The notes below the pieces were generated by a model. That model was given only the letters and a program-made list of their open reading frames with translations, was not told where the DNA came from and did not search any database. Below, one piece after another: positions 50,499-59,744 of a DNA stretch of 64,000 nucleotides; within the stretch, counting starts at the first letter, position 1; the number at the start of each line of letters is the position of its first letter. The DNA is taken from NCBI GenBank assembly GCA_964251965.1, contig CAXULQ010000002.1, forward strand, positions 62,001 through 126,000, in the 5' to 3' direction. The translations under genes and the position numbers were made by a program. The DNA comes from Mucilaginibacter_A sp964251965 (GTDB taxonomy: Bacteria > Bacteroidota > Bacteroidia > Sphingobacteriales > Sphingobacteriaceae).

Positions 50499-52280
50499 TT
50501 ATTCTCCTACAAAATACAAAGCCAGCAACTTAGACCAATGTATTTTATCCTCCAAAAATTGTTTTGTAAAAGAAGCAACTGCGGGGTTTTTGCTTGATCT
50601 TAATTGTGTTGTAATTGGATTCTGTTTCAGCCACTTTTGTAGCGGAAAAGAAAAGCCCATTTTTTTACGGTTCCAAATTTCTATTGGAAGTAGGTTTTGA
50701 TAACTGCCAATTAACAAGCCTTTCATCAGGTTTTTATCAAAACGCAACTTAGGACTGATGCTGTTAACGGCTGAAAGAAATTCGGTGTCTAAAAAAGGCA
50801 TCCTGATTTCTATGCCATGTTGCATCGCCATTGTATCAGAATCGCGCAATAATTGGTTTTTCATATAGAAATCCTGCTCTAGGTTTGCAGTAAATAAGTC
50901 AGGGTTTATTTCTGTAAATGTGGAAGATTCAAATTGATTAATTTTCGCCCATACTTCTTTTACCGGTATATTTAAGATGGCTGCAATTTGTTTTGGTACA
51001 AAGTATCCGCGCAAAGCCAAATAATATCCAACGTTGGATTGGAGCGACAAGTAAGCTAACTTTTGGTAAGCCGCTATTGGTAGTTTTTGGAACAGTTTTA
51101 ACATGTTTTTTGATAAAACCTGATCCAACTTTCTTAAAAACCTAATCCTTTTAAAAGACGGATAACCGCCAAACAATTCATCTCCGCCCAAACCTGAAAG
51201 TACTGCTTTTAGCCCTTGTTTTTTTGCAAGTTTGGATACAAGCCAAGTGTTAATTCCATCGGCAGATGGCTGGTCCATTGCTTTTAATATGGTTTCTAAT
51301 TGTTCATCAAAATCTGTTGTTGTAATTTGTTGTTGCTGATGTTGGCTTCCAATTTTAGTTGTAATAATTTGCTGATACTTAGATTCATCAAATTCTGCTT
51401 CTTTAAAAGTGAGCGACAAGGTATGCAAATCAGAACCTTTAATTGTTGATGCTTCCAAAGCAATAATACCCGAATCAATTCCGCCGCTTAAAAATACGCC
51501 AATTGGTGCATCGGCAATCAAATATCGCTTTACAGCTTGATGCAATTTCTCTCGGATGAGTTGCCTCGCCTCCTCCAAATTAGTAATTAAATGTGAAGAC
51601 TTGGATTGAAGGAAACTTTTGATCTGACGTGTTTCGGCTGCAATATTCCATTCTAAAAAAGTTCCTTTTGGCAACATCAAAACATCTTTTAAAATGGTAG
51701 TTGGTTCCGGGATAAAACCAAATGCTAAAAACAATATTTTCCAATCGGGATGGTTTTGGTTGATGCCAATCGCACGAAAAGCCCTGATTTCCGAAGCAAA
51801 AAGCAGCTCTTTGTTTTTGATTTGGTAGTACAAAGGTTTCATTCCGCTTTGATCGCGCACCAAATAAACTTTTTGCAAAAGCTTATCAAACAAAGCAAAA
51901 GCAAACATGCCGTTAAAACGATGGAAAGCTTGAGTTTTCCAACAAGCGTAAGCTACAAGTATAACTTCGGTATCTGATTGATTTTTAAATTGATAACCTA
52001 ACTTTTGCAATTCACTTTTAATTTCCTGATAATTATAAATTTCACCATTAAAAGTGATCGTATAATTTTCGGTTACATCCTGCATTGGCTGGCCGGCATC
52101 AGCAGAAAGATCAATCAAAGCCAGCCGGCGGTGGCCAAAGCAAATGCTGTTTTTACCATCTAAAAATATGCCTTCACCGTCTGGCCCGCCATGTTTCATA
52201 GCATTGCACATGCCGCCAATAAGCGCACGTTTTTGATTTGGATTTGTATTTAGAGAAACCTGGCCTGCTATCCGGCACAT
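50499..52280 (-). CDS. asnB: Asparagine synthase (glutamine-hydrolysing)-like protein
   Basis: This 593-residue amidotransferase starts with MCRIAGQVSLN, placing Cys2 as the glutaminase nucleophile. The longer frame to 52328 would bury it, so 52280 is used. The glutaminase domain has FNGEIYNYQEIK and SDTEVILVAY. The synthase domain has the PP-loop APIGVFLSGGIDSGIIALEA. AsnB-like genes are frequent in polysaccharide clusters, where they may amidate sugar acids. A simple asparagine role is possible. Confidence 0.9.
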   Translation of the reverse strand: MCRIAGQVSLNTNPNQKRALIGGMCNAMKHGGPDGEGIFLDGKNSICFGHRRLALIDLSADAGQPMQDVTENYTITFNGEIYNYQEIKSELQKLGYQFKNQSDTEVILVAYACWKTQAFHRFNGMFAFALFDKLLQKVYLVRDQSGMKPLYYQIKNKELLFASEIRAFRAIGINQNHPDWKILFLAFGFIPEPTTILKDVLMLPKGTFLEWNIAAETRQIKSFLQSKSSHLITNLEEARQLIREKLHQAVKRYLIADAPIGVFLSGGIDSGIIALEASTIKGSDLHTLSLTFKEAEFDESKYQQIITTKIGSQHQQQQITTTDFDEQLETILKAMDQPSADGINTWLVSKLAKKQGLKAVLSGLGGDELFGGYPSFKRIRFLRKLDQVLSKNMLKLFQKLPIAAYQKLAYLSLQSNVGYYLALRGYFVPKQIAAILNIPVKEVWAKINQFESSTFTEINPDLFTANLEQDFYMKNQLLRDSDTMAMQHGIEIRMPFLDTEFLSAVNSISPKLRFDKNLMKGLLIGSYQNLLPIEIWNRKKMGFSFPLQKWLKQNPITTQLRSSKNPAVASFTKQFLEDKIHWSKLLALYFVGE

Positions 52281-52371
52281 ATTTATTTGCGCTGTTGTTT
52301 TTATACAGCTTCGCCCAGTCAGCCACATTTTCTAAATTTTGCAACTGATTGGTTTTAAAAGAAATAGATAT

Positions 52372-52878
52372 TTATAATCTGTCTACCAAAGCAGCAGAAG
52401 CATTGATTAAAATGGTTTGTCCAAGATTTTCTAACCGAATAATCAACTGTTTTTGTGATTTGTAGGAAACCATTTCTCCTGTTAAACCGATGAGCGGGCC
52501 AGCTTTGATCACTACCTTTTCTCCTGGCGAAATATGGTCTGTAGTAACTTCAAGTTCCAGGTCTGTAGCCAGAAGCAACTGTATTTCGTTAATTTGCTGC
52601 TCGGGCATATCTGCAATTTTTCCGGATTGATACAGAAAACGTACAATTCCTTTCGTCATTAAAACTTCTGTTTGCTGTTTCTGAAAAATGCGAACAAACA
52701 AATAGGATTTAAAAAGCGGTTCGCTGACCCACTTTTTACGGTCGCTCCATTGTTTCAGCGTTTTTTGTAAAGGCAAATAAGCTTCAATACCTTTTTTTTC
52801 CAACAGTTCAAAAGCTTGTTTTTCGGCCCTTGCCCGCGTATAAACCGGATACCATTTTGGTGATGCTTCTTTTAGCAT
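52372..52878 (-). CDS. UpxY-type transcription antiterminator (NusG-like)
   Basis: This 168-residue protein starts KWYPVYTRARAEKQAFELL, the NusG N-terminal fold, and ends with a KOW segment (ISPGEKVVIKAGPLIGLTG). UpxY/NusG-SP proteins in Bacteroidetes allow RNA polymerase to read long polysaccharide operons. Here it stands between wzc and asnB, and may act on the long operon behind it. The N-terminal MLKEASPK is encoded by a copy of the uptake-like word (52863-52876). Confidence 0.9.
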   Translation of the reverse strand: MLKEASPKWYPVYTRARAEKQAFELLEKKGIEAYLPLQKTLKQWSDRKKWVSEPLFKSYLFVRIFQKQQTEVLMTKGIVRFLYQSGKIADMPEQQINEIQLLLATDLELEVTTDHISPGEKVVIKAGPLIGLTGEMVSYKSQKQLIIRLENLGQTILINASAALVDRL

Positions 52879-52899
52879 AGTTTTTTTGGGTTGAACGGC

Positions 52900-55323
52900 T
52901 TAATTTATCCAACGGCTGATTTTCCACCATTTCGGTGCAGTATCCGTGTCGTCGTTATAATAATCCGAACTGGCATAACCATTATAATCTGTATAATAAT
53001 AACTGCCAGCTTGATTTTTTTTGCCGGGAGTATAAATTTGAGAATGAAAATTTTCTTCGGTAAAGGCATTTAATATAATTACCGTATTGCTTAAGCCATA
53101 TTTACCGGACAGTTGCTGTGGAATTTCGGCCGCGTGATAAGACGATTTCCCCGCACGTATCACAAAAATATTAATGTCGCTGTAGCGGATAACCGGTATA
53201 GAATCAGAAACCAAGCCAACCGGTGCCGTATCGATCATGATGATGTCGTACTTGGTTTTCATTTGGTTGATTAACTGGTGCATGTTATCGTGCTGCAACA
53301 ATTCGGAAGGGTTAGGCGGCATCGGCCCGGAAGGTATAAAATCGATGTTTTCGTAATCGGTTTTAAAGATAATCTGCTCAACATCTACCTGGTTGGCTAA
53401 AAAATTACTCAACCCAACTTCGTTGTTTTGATTAAAAACGTGGTGCAGTTTAGACCTGCGAAGATCGGCAGCAATTAAAATTACTTTTTTATCGATGAGC
53501 GCCAAAGTGCTTGATAGGTTTACGGCAACAAAAGATTTGCCTTCGCCTGCAACTTCCGATGTGATGCAGATAACTTTGCTTGCTTTGTCGGAGGCCAAAA
53601 AGCTGAGATTGGTACGCACAGAACGCACAGATTCTGCAAAAACAGACCTGGTTTTAACGAGAGAAAGGATTTGCGTGTAATTCTCGTCAAGCTTGTACGG
53701 GAACTTCCGGATCATGCCAACTACCGGTACGCTGGTTAAACTTTCTATCGTCTCTTTATCATAAATATAAGGGTTAAGCATCCGCAGCAATAAAATCAAC
53801 CCTAAACCAATCAACAAACCAACGATAATTGATTTTTGATAAATGCCTTGCACATCCGGTGAAACCGGGGCAAGGTTTGCCTGTGCTTGTTCAATAACGG
53901 TGGCACCGGCAAGGATAGAAGAACGGCTGATTTGCGCCTCCAGTTTTTTTTCTGATAAAAAGGAGTAAACTTTTTCGTTGATCTCAAAATCACGTTTCAG
54001 GCTAACCATATCGCGCTCTGCAGTTGGCAAAGCTGCCACTTGCTGGTTTGCCATTTGCAACTGGCTGTTTAAATATTTAACGGTAGTGTTGATGTGTTTA
54101 ACAGAAGCATCAATATTGGCCAGGGCAGCGGCGCGGGTTTGGGTTAACTGCTTATTAATCTCGCTGACAGGTTGCGAATCGTTAATGTAAGTTTTTAACA
54201 AGGCAGATTTTTCTGTAAGCAGAGTATTGTAGCGCAGCAATAAACCGCTAAGCAGCGGATCGACCGTACCTTGCATATTAAAGTTAAGGCTGACCGAATT
54301 TTTTTCGTTATTGATTTGTTGTTTCAACTGGTTAATGGCAATCAGTTGTATGTTTAACAAAGATATTTGTGCTTCTACCTCCTGAACTTTGCCCAGCATA
54401 ACGCCGGCTGATGAGCTTACATCAAAAACTTTAGAGTTTTTTTTGTAAGACTCAATCGATTTTTCTGATGATTTTACTTGTTTGGAAAGATAATCGAGCT
54501 GGTTATCGATAAAATTAATAATTTGAGAGGCAGACTGCATTTTGCGGTTTTTATCAAAATCCAGGTATTCTTTCATAATCGCATTTAAAATATCGGCTGC
54601 AAACTGCGGATTAGAATCTGTTTGTTCCAAGCTGATTACGTTGGAGTTTTTGATGGCTTCGCTGGTATTTAACCCGGCAGAAATCCGCGGATAAAAATCT
54701 TCCGGCGAATTAAACCTAAACGAGTAAGTAGAATTTACTGCATACCGGACATCAGACGGATGCAGCAGAAAACGTGTTTTACCAATACTGATAGGTTGAT
54801 TATAAGCGTAGGCCGTATTAAAATCCTGGTTGTTGATTTTGTAGTTAAGACTAAATTTTGAAGGATTAATTGCATGAAAAGTAATCAGGTCCTTGTAAAG
54901 CGTTAAACTATCAGCCTGTAAAATTTCTATATCCAAAGGCTTGGCCGGATAAGTTTCGTAAGTAAGTACGCGGCCGGCTATGTAAAAACTGATTTTATAA
55001 TCCAAATCTTTAACCGCATTTACAATCAGGTTACGGCTTTTAATTACATAGCTTTCGCTTTGCACTTTCCCGGTCGAGCGTTCAGAACTGTTTATTACGT
55101 TTCCTAAATCTGTAATGTCCGGTTTCCTTTCGTCAAACTTCATCAATGCACTTGTGGCAAAAACTTTAGGCGTGTACCATAAATATACCTTTGCAAGGAT
55201 AAAACAAAACAACACTGCAATAGCAATTACATACCATCTGCTTAAAACAACAAGAAATAACCTTGAATAATTTAAACGGTCGTTTGGTTTTTGCAAATCA
55301 TTTGTGCCGATAGCTTCCTGCAT
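52900..55323 (-). CDS. wzc: Polysaccharide co-polymerase and tyrosine autokinase (Wzc-like)
   Basis: This 807-residue inner-membrane protein controls chain length and export. Residues about 20-520 form the Wzz-like part with two membrane helices (WYVIAIAVLFCFILAKVYLW and SIIVGLLIGLGLILLL) and a coiled coil between. The BY-kinase has Walker A SEVAGEGKSFVAVN, Walker A' VILIAADLRRSKL and Walker B YDIIMIDTAPVGL. The C-terminal tail is a tyrosine cluster (SYYYTDYNGYASSDYYN) for autophosphorylation. Its start overlaps the wza stop by one base (TAATG). Confidence 0.95.
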   Translation of the reverse strand: MQEAIGTNDLQKPNDRLNYSRLFLVVLSRWYVIAIAVLFCFILAKVYLWYTPKVFATSALMKFDERKPDITDLGNVINSSERSTGKVQSESYVIKSRNLIVNAVKDLDYKISFYIAGRVLTYETYPAKPLDIEILQADSLTLYKDLITFHAINPSKFSLNYKINNQDFNTAYAYNQPISIGKTRFLLHPSDVRYAVNSTYSFRFNSPEDFYPRISAGLNTSEAIKNSNVISLEQTDSNPQFAADILNAIMKEYLDFDKNRKMQSASQIINFIDNQLDYLSKQVKSSEKSIESYKKNSKVFDVSSSAGVMLGKVQEVEAQISLLNIQLIAINQLKQQINNEKNSVSLNFNMQGTVDPLLSGLLLRYNTLLTEKSALLKTYINDSQPVSEINKQLTQTRAAALANIDASVKHINTTVKYLNSQLQMANQQVAALPTAERDMVSLKRDFEINEKVYSFLSEKKLEAQISRSSILAGATVIEQAQANLAPVSPDVQGIYQKSIIVGLLIGLGLILLLRMLNPYIYDKETIESLTSVPVVGMIRKFPYKLDENYTQILSLVKTRSVFAESVRSVRTNLSFLASDKASKVICITSEVAGEGKSFVAVNLSSTLALIDKKVILIAADLRRSKLHHVFNQNNEVGLSNFLANQVDVEQIIFKTDYENIDFIPSGPMPPNPSELLQHDNMHQLINQMKTKYDIIMIDTAPVGLVSDSIPVIRYSDINIFVIRAGKSSYHAAEIPQQLSGKYGLSNTVIILNAFTEENFHSQIYTPGKKNQAGSYYYTDYNGYASSDYYNDDTDTAPKWWKISRWIN

Positions 55324-56090
55324 TATTTCTTGGAGATCGAGTAAATAATTAACGCAGTGTTTAAGAACACCAATGCAGATTGAAAAATGGCCGAAACGTT
55401 TTGCATAGAATCATTGCGTACACTGCGTTTATTTTGCGAAACATAAATAATATCATTGTTCTGCAAGTTCAGCTCCGGGTTGGCTAATGTGCGGATATTG
55501 TTTAAATCGGCAACGATAATTTGCGGGTGTGCTTTATCGCCGCGAATAATCTGTATGTTTTTTTCATTTGCCTTTTCGGATAATCCGCCTGCTTCTCCAA
55601 TCATATCCACCAGATTAGTTTTATCTTTTAACAACAAGTAATTTCCTTGTGTACGTACTTCTCCCAAAACAGTTACCTTTAGATTAAGAATTTTAAGGTC
55701 GATAATTGGGTCTTTTAACAAATCCTTTTTATATAAATCTTCAATTTTACGGGAGGCCAGCAATCTGGTCAGCCCGCCTACCGGCACTCTGCCGATAACC
55801 GGTAAAGCAACTGTGCCATCTTCTTCCACTTGGTAAGCAGGGATTTGTGTTGCGGAAGCGGCAAGCGGCTGGTCATCGGCAATGTACTTTGTGTTCTGTA
55901 GGTTGCGGATTTGAAGTACATCGCCCGGACTAATTTTATAAACCATATAAGCGGAATTTGGGGCAGCAGTATCAGCAATGGGCACATTCGTTTTAAATAA
56001 AGCATGCTGTTGCTTGTAAGAGCAGGAGGCCAAAAAAAACAGTGCTAAAAGAAGCATCAGGCTTAAAGGATAATCTAATAATCTTTTCAT
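55323..56090 (-). CDS. wza: Outer-membrane polysaccharide export lipoprotein (Wza-like)
   Basis: This 255-residue lipoprotein starts at the ATG 56090, with a signal sequence and lipobox FLASC (Cys23). The poly-export domain YKISPGDVLQIRNLQN and the SLBB-type segment (LNLKVTVLGEVRTQGNYLL) are present. A C-terminal helix (FLNTALIIYSISKK) could cross the outer membrane. It is shorter than E. coli Wza but normal for Bacteroidetes. It is the first gene of the polysaccharide operon. A coding copy of the uptake-like word is in the signal peptide (MLLLAL, 56044). Confidence 0.93.
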   Translation of the reverse strand: MKRLLDYPLSLMLLLALFFLASCSYKQQHALFKTNVPIADTAAPNSAYMVYKISPGDVLQIRNLQNTKYIADDQPLAASATQIPAYQVEEDGTVALPVIGRVPVGGLTRLLASRKIEDLYKKDLLKDPIIDLKILNLKVTVLGEVRTQGNYLLLKDKTNLVDMIGEAGGLSEKANEKNIQIIRGDKAHPQIIVADLNNIRTLANPELNLQNNDIIYVSQNKRSVRNDSMQNVSAIFQSALVFLNTALIIYSISKK

Positions 56091-56255
56091 CAAAATAATT
56101 GTTCTTAGTATTGATGAAGCTGTCAAATACGAATTTTATTTATTTCTTTTATCGTAGCAGTATTTGGCGGTTTCATAAACAGCGGCTTAAACTATTGGTT
56201 AATATTAGCAATATCAAACTTTACATCATATTCTTTTTGTTCGAAGTTACATTCA

Positions 56256-56993
56256 ATGAAGATTTCTATCATCACCGTTTGTTATAATGCAGTTTCTACC
56301 ATAGAATCTTCTATTGTTTCACTCCTCAATCAGGATTACGAAGATGTGGAATATATTGTTATAGACGGTAGTTCTACTGACGGAACCAAACAGGTGATAG
56401 ATCGCTATTCGGACCATATCTCTTATTTTATTTCAGAACCCGACAAAAGTATTTATGATGCTTTTAACAAAGGAATTAAGCAGGCAACCGGTGATGTTAT
56501 CGGTTTTCTCCATGCTAATGATTGCTTTGCATCAACCCATATTCTTAGTAAAGTTGCACAAACCATCCATGAAAAAAAGGTTGATGCCGTTTATGGCGAT
56601 TTAATCTTTTATAATTCAAAAGGAAATATTGTAAGAAGATGGAAATCGAAGACTTATAGCCGTTTGTTGCTGCAACTTGGCTGGATGCCGCCGCACCCCG
56701 CTTTATTTATTAAAAAGGAAATTTATGACCGTTACGGAAATTACCGACTTGATTTTGGCACCGCTGCCGATTATGAACTGATACTTAGGTTTTTTTATCT
56801 GTACCAAATAAAAACCTGTTATGTTAACCAGGTTTTTATAAAAATGTTAACTGGCGGATTAAGCAACAAAAACATTTTGAACCACGTAATAGGAAACATC
56901 AACGATTTTAAAGCAATGAAAAAGAATGGCTTATATGCTCCTTTTATAGCTGTTTTTTTAAAACCACTGCAAAAACTGTTGCAATATTTATAA
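56256..56993 (+). CDS. Family 2 glycosyltransferase
   Basis: A WcaA/SpsA-type enzyme with 245 residues. It has MKISIITVCYNAVSTIES, YIVIDGSSTDGTKQVID, and the D-x-D position in IGFLHANDCFA (here A-N-D). WMPPHPALFIKKEIYDRYG is the acceptor-side loop seen in relatives. It is divergent from wza, starting about 165 bases from its ATG, and lies upstream of the WecA-like gene. It probably belongs to the same polysaccharide locus. Confidence 0.9.
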   Translation: MKISIITVCYNAVSTIESSIVSLLNQDYEDVEYIVIDGSSTDGTKQVIDRYSDHISYFISEPDKSIYDAFNKGIKQATGDVIGFLHANDCFASTHILSKVAQTIHEKKVDAVYGDLIFYNSKGNIVRRWKSKTYSRLLLQLGWMPPHPALFIKKEIYDRYGNYRLDFGTAADYELILRFFYLYQIKTCYVNQVFIKMLTGGLSNKNILNHVIGNINDFKAMKKNGLYAPFIAVFLKPLQKLLQYL

Positions 56994-57051
56994 TTACAAT
57001 TAATTAAAGGTTAAATAATTATACCTTTAGATAATTTAATAATAAAACGTG

Positions 57052-58131
57052 ATGTTTCCTATTTTTTATTACCTGCTTGTTATAGTAGTTTCTGTTCTGT
57101 TAGTGCTGATAATTTTACCGTCGGTTATCCATGTTGCCAAACAGAATAATTTATTTGATGACCATTCTGTTCTGCGAAAAGAGCACCGGTATGGCATACC
57201 CAGGCTGGGCGGAATTGCATTTTACCTCAGCATTATTTTAACTTCCTTATTAATTACAAAAGTTGGTTCGGGCCTGCCTGTATATAATTTCTATGCTGCC
57301 AGCATTATTTTATTTTCGGTTGGTATTAAAGATGATTTATCCGGAGTCCATTTTCGTACAAAATTGGCTGTTCAGGCTGTTGTTGCGGTAATCATCACTG
57401 TTCCCGGCAATATCCGCATCACAAACTTGCACGGCATTTTCAATATCCATGAAATGAATTATGCAACCAGCGTTTTCATTTCTGCATTGGTAATTATGTT
57501 TATTGTAAATTCTTTTAATTTGATTGATGGGATTGACGGGCTGGCAGGCACTTTAGGTTTAATTGCCTGTTGTACGTTTGGCTATTATTTTATATTGATC
57601 AACCAAACCGGTTTAGCTGCCCTGGCTTTATCTACAGCAGGCTCGCTGGCTGCTTTTTTAGCCTACAACTATTCGCCGGCCAAGGTTTTTATGGGCGATG
57701 CCGGCTCCATGTTTATCGGAATGATGTGTGCTGTTTTTGCCATTAAATTTATATCGGTAAACGAAGCATCAACAGCTTACGCTTTGCAAACTGCCCCTGC
57801 TTTTGCCGCAGCAGTACTTATCGTTCCTGCATTTGATACTTGTAATGTTGTCATCACCCGTATTTATAATAGAGTATCGCCTTTTAAACCAGATCGCAAC
57901 CACATCCATCACCGTATGTTACGGTTAGGCTTAACGCATGTACAAACTACCTTGATACTAAGTATCGTAAGCATACTATTTATTGGTTTGGCATTGTTGT
58001 TTAAGCATGCAGACAACCAATTATTGTTATTGCTTTTTGCAGGGATATTGATCGTGCTAAACAGTTTTGTAAATTATCTGGCCAATGCAAAACCCAAGCA
58101 AGTGTTACCGGCCGGCAATTTAATCCGTTAG
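57052..58131 (+). CDS. WecA/MraY-like undecaprenyl-phosphate sugar-1-P transferase
   Basis: A 359-residue membrane protein with about eleven helices. Family motifs are RYGIPRLGGIAFY, VGIKDDLSG (the DD pair), NSFNLIDGIDGLAGTLG, VFMGDAGSMFIGM and the cytoplasmic PDRNHIHHRMLRLG. The HIHH motif points to the WecA branch rather than MraY. It would load the first sugar phosphate on the lipid carrier for the polysaccharide. ATG at 57052 is preferred to the GTG just before. Confidence 0.9.
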   Translation: MFPIFYYLLVIVVSVLLVLIILPSVIHVAKQNNLFDDHSVLRKEHRYGIPRLGGIAFYLSIILTSLLITKVGSGLPVYNFYAASIILFSVGIKDDLSGVHFRTKLAVQAVVAVIITVPGNIRITNLHGIFNIHEMNYATSVFISALVIMFIVNSFNLIDGIDGLAGTLGLIACCTFGYYFILINQTGLAALALSTAGSLAAFLAYNYSPAKVFMGDAGSMFIGMMCAVFAIKFISVNEASTAYALQTAPAFAAAVLIVPAFDTCNVVITRIYNRVSPFKPDRNHIHHRMLRLGLTHVQTTLILSIVSILFIGLALLFKHADNQLLLLLFAGILIVLNSFVNYLANAKPKQVLPAGNLIR

Positions 58132-58150
58132 GGTTTCGTCTCATCTTTAA

Positions 58151-58158
58151 TAACTTTG
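58151..58158 (+). promoter_or_regulatory. Candidate -7 element of gap
   Basis: TAACTTTG matches the Bacteroidetes -7 consensus TAnnTTTG and lies 19 bases before the gap start codon. I did not find a convincing -33 TTG at the normal spacing. Confidence 0.35.
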
Positions 58159-58177
58159 TTCTGTAATTATTAAGAAC

Positions 58178-59203
58178 ATGAGAATTGCTGTTAACGGATT
58201 CGGGCGGATTGGTAGGGTTTTTTTAAGAAACATTTTACTGCGGCCCGATATAGAAGTTGTTGCTATCAATGACCTTGCAGATACCAAAACCCTTGCACAT
58301 TTATTTAAGTATGATTCTGTTCATCGGGGTTTTAAAGGAGAAGTTGGTTTTGATGACGGTCATTTAATCATCAACCATAAAAAAATTCGTGTTTTTAGGG
58401 AAGCAAGCCCATTGCAATTGCCCTGGAAAGAACTGGATATAGATTTGGTAGTCGAATCAACCGGAAAATTTACAACACAAGCCAAAGCAGCTTTGCATTT
58501 GCAGGCGGGCGCAAAACAGGTAATTATCTCGGCACCATCTCCCGATAAAAATATTCCTTCTGTTGTTTTGGGGATTAATGAAGATTCTATTGATCTCAAT
58601 TCGCCCATCTTATCCAACGCTTCCTGCACAACCAACAATGTGGCACCAATGGTTAAAATTTTGGATGACAACTGGGGGATACAAGATGGTTATATTACCA
58701 CAGTCCATTCCATGACCAGCGACCAAAACCTGCACGATGCACCGCACAAAGATCTTCGGCGCGCCAGGGCAGCTTCCAGTTCTATTATCCCAACTACAAC
58801 CGGTGCGGCCAAAGCGATAACCAACGTTTTTCCGCATTTAGAAGGAAGGTTAGGCGGTGCAGGTATCCGCGTTCCGGTACTCAATGGTTCGTTAACAGAT
58901 TTTACCTGCACCTTAAAAAAACCGGTTACTATAAAAGAAATTAATGCTGAATTTTTAAAAGCATCTCAAGGTTTTTTGAAAAACATCCTTGAATACACAG
59001 AAGACCCAATAGTTTCTGTCGATATTTTAGACAATCCGCACAGTTGTATTTTTGATGCACAGTTAACTTCTGTAGTTGGTAATTTGGTTAAAGTAGTTGG
59101 CTGGTACGATAATGAAATGGGTTACTCCAGCCGTTTATCAGATTTGGTAGAAAAAATTGCATTGGTAAAAGAAGCATCGTTAAGTAAAACCGTTTTGGCA
59201 TAA
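58178..59203 (+). CDS. gap: Glyceraldehyde-3-phosphate dehydrogenase
   Basis: A 341-residue glycolytic enzyme. The NAD site is VNGFGRIGRVFLRN. The catalytic Cys150 is in SNASCTTNNVAPM and the partner His in ITTVHSMTSDQ. GWYDNEMGYSSRLSDL closes the family pattern. Residues around LRRARAASSSIIPTTTG differ a little from the usual form, which might reflect a paralogue with another role. Near the C-terminus LVKEASLSK contains a coding copy of the uptake-like word (59164). Confidence 0.93.
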   Translation: MRIAVNGFGRIGRVFLRNILLRPDIEVVAINDLADTKTLAHLFKYDSVHRGFKGEVGFDDGHLIINHKKIRVFREASPLQLPWKELDIDLVVESTGKFTTQAKAALHLQAGAKQVIISAPSPDKNIPSVVLGINEDSIDLNSPILSNASCTTNNVAPMVKILDDNWGIQDGYITTVHSMTSDQNLHDAPHKDLRRARAASSSIIPTTTGAAKAITNVFPHLEGRLGGAGIRVPVLNGSLTDFTCTLKKPVTIKEINAEFLKASQGFLKNILEYTEDPIVSVDILDNPHSCIFDAQLTSVVGNLVKVVGWYDNEMGYSSRLSDLVEKIALVKEASLSKTVLA

Positions 59204-59206
59204 AAA

Positions 59207-59236
59207 CCAGAAAGGCGGAATTAACCGCCCTTCTGG
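59207..59236 (-). terminator. Strong hairpin between gap and a convergent gene
   Basis: CCAGAA-GGCGG pairs with CCGCC-TTCTGG around AATTAA. On the minus strand it is followed by a T-run (plus-strand AAAAA at 59202-59206), so it best serves the minus-strand gene ending at 59313. It could also help gap. Confidence 0.75.
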
Positions 59237-59312
59237 AATCACTGCTTAAAAAATCACTGTTTAAAAAGTGGACTGTTGTTATGGTTTTAGGTTTATAATT
59301 GGTTTTGGTTTT

Positions 59313-59696
59313 TCATCTTACGATGGACAAGGTTGGTCTTATGTTGGTGTTTTGCTCACGGTTTTCTGTTACTACACTTTTTGTTACTGCACCTTTTGTT
59401 GTTTGCATGTGCAATTTGTAGTAGGCCATTCCTTTTTGGGTAATTGAAGCTGCAATGCGTAAATATTTGGTATCGCTTGCTTTTTTTGCCTGGATAAAAA
59501 GATCAACATCTCCGTGCAGTTCAATCAAACCTTTGTAGTACAATTCATCCAAAATCACTGCTTTGTATTTGCTGAAGAACAAAGTAATACTTAAAACAAG
59601 GTAAGGGTTGATGATATCTGTGTTGCGGTAAGGAACAGGATTGTTCAATATCATCTTGATAATTTTATCGCGTAAAGGAGTTGTGGTAAAAAACAT
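59313..59696 (-). CDS. Hypothetical protein (127 aa)
   Basis: I do not recognise this protein. It is 127 residues long, without signal peptide. It seems helical with a possible winged-helix look (PYLVLSITLFFSKYK, LDELYYKGLIELHGD). The C-terminal 30 residues are Thr/Lys-rich and probably disordered. Its terminator hairpin and the lipoprotein gene 48 bases upstream suggest a two-gene unit. Confidence 0.6.
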   Translation of the reverse strand: MFFTTTPLRDKIIKMILNNPVPYRNTDIINPYLVLSITLFFSKYKAVILDELYYKGLIELHGDVDLFIQAKKASDTKYLRIAASITQKGMAYYKLHMQTTKGAVTKSVVTENREQNTNIRPTLSIVR

Positions 59697-59744
59697 GGCT
59701 GTATGATTTATTTTGTTTTATAATTTTTGTTTAGTTAACCGCAA

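Larger units (their letters stand above)
4603..59177. repeat. Coding copies of the uptake-like word AAAAGAAGYA
   Basis: About 26 copies lie inside genes. Approximate starts are 4603, 9483, 9513, 14459, 15241, 17457, 18958, 19071, 19445, 22599, 26912, 35130, 35808, 36921, 41631, 42111, 43007, 43310, 45434, 45528, 46786, 50566, 50951, 52863, 56044 and 59164. They encode KEA/KEV, KRS, KKH, MLLL, ASF or YFF depending on frame and strand, so all six frames are used. Three are degenerate in the flanks. Confidence 0.8.

Noticed and set aside
52281..52328. Longer AsnB start at 52328
   Set aside because: Glutaminase activity needs Cys at position 2 after Met removal, which fits 52280 only.
56127..56255. 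Promoter elements between wza and the divergent GT2 gene
   Set aside because: Only partial matches to TAnnTTTG/CAAAnnTA; none with a suitable -33 TTG.
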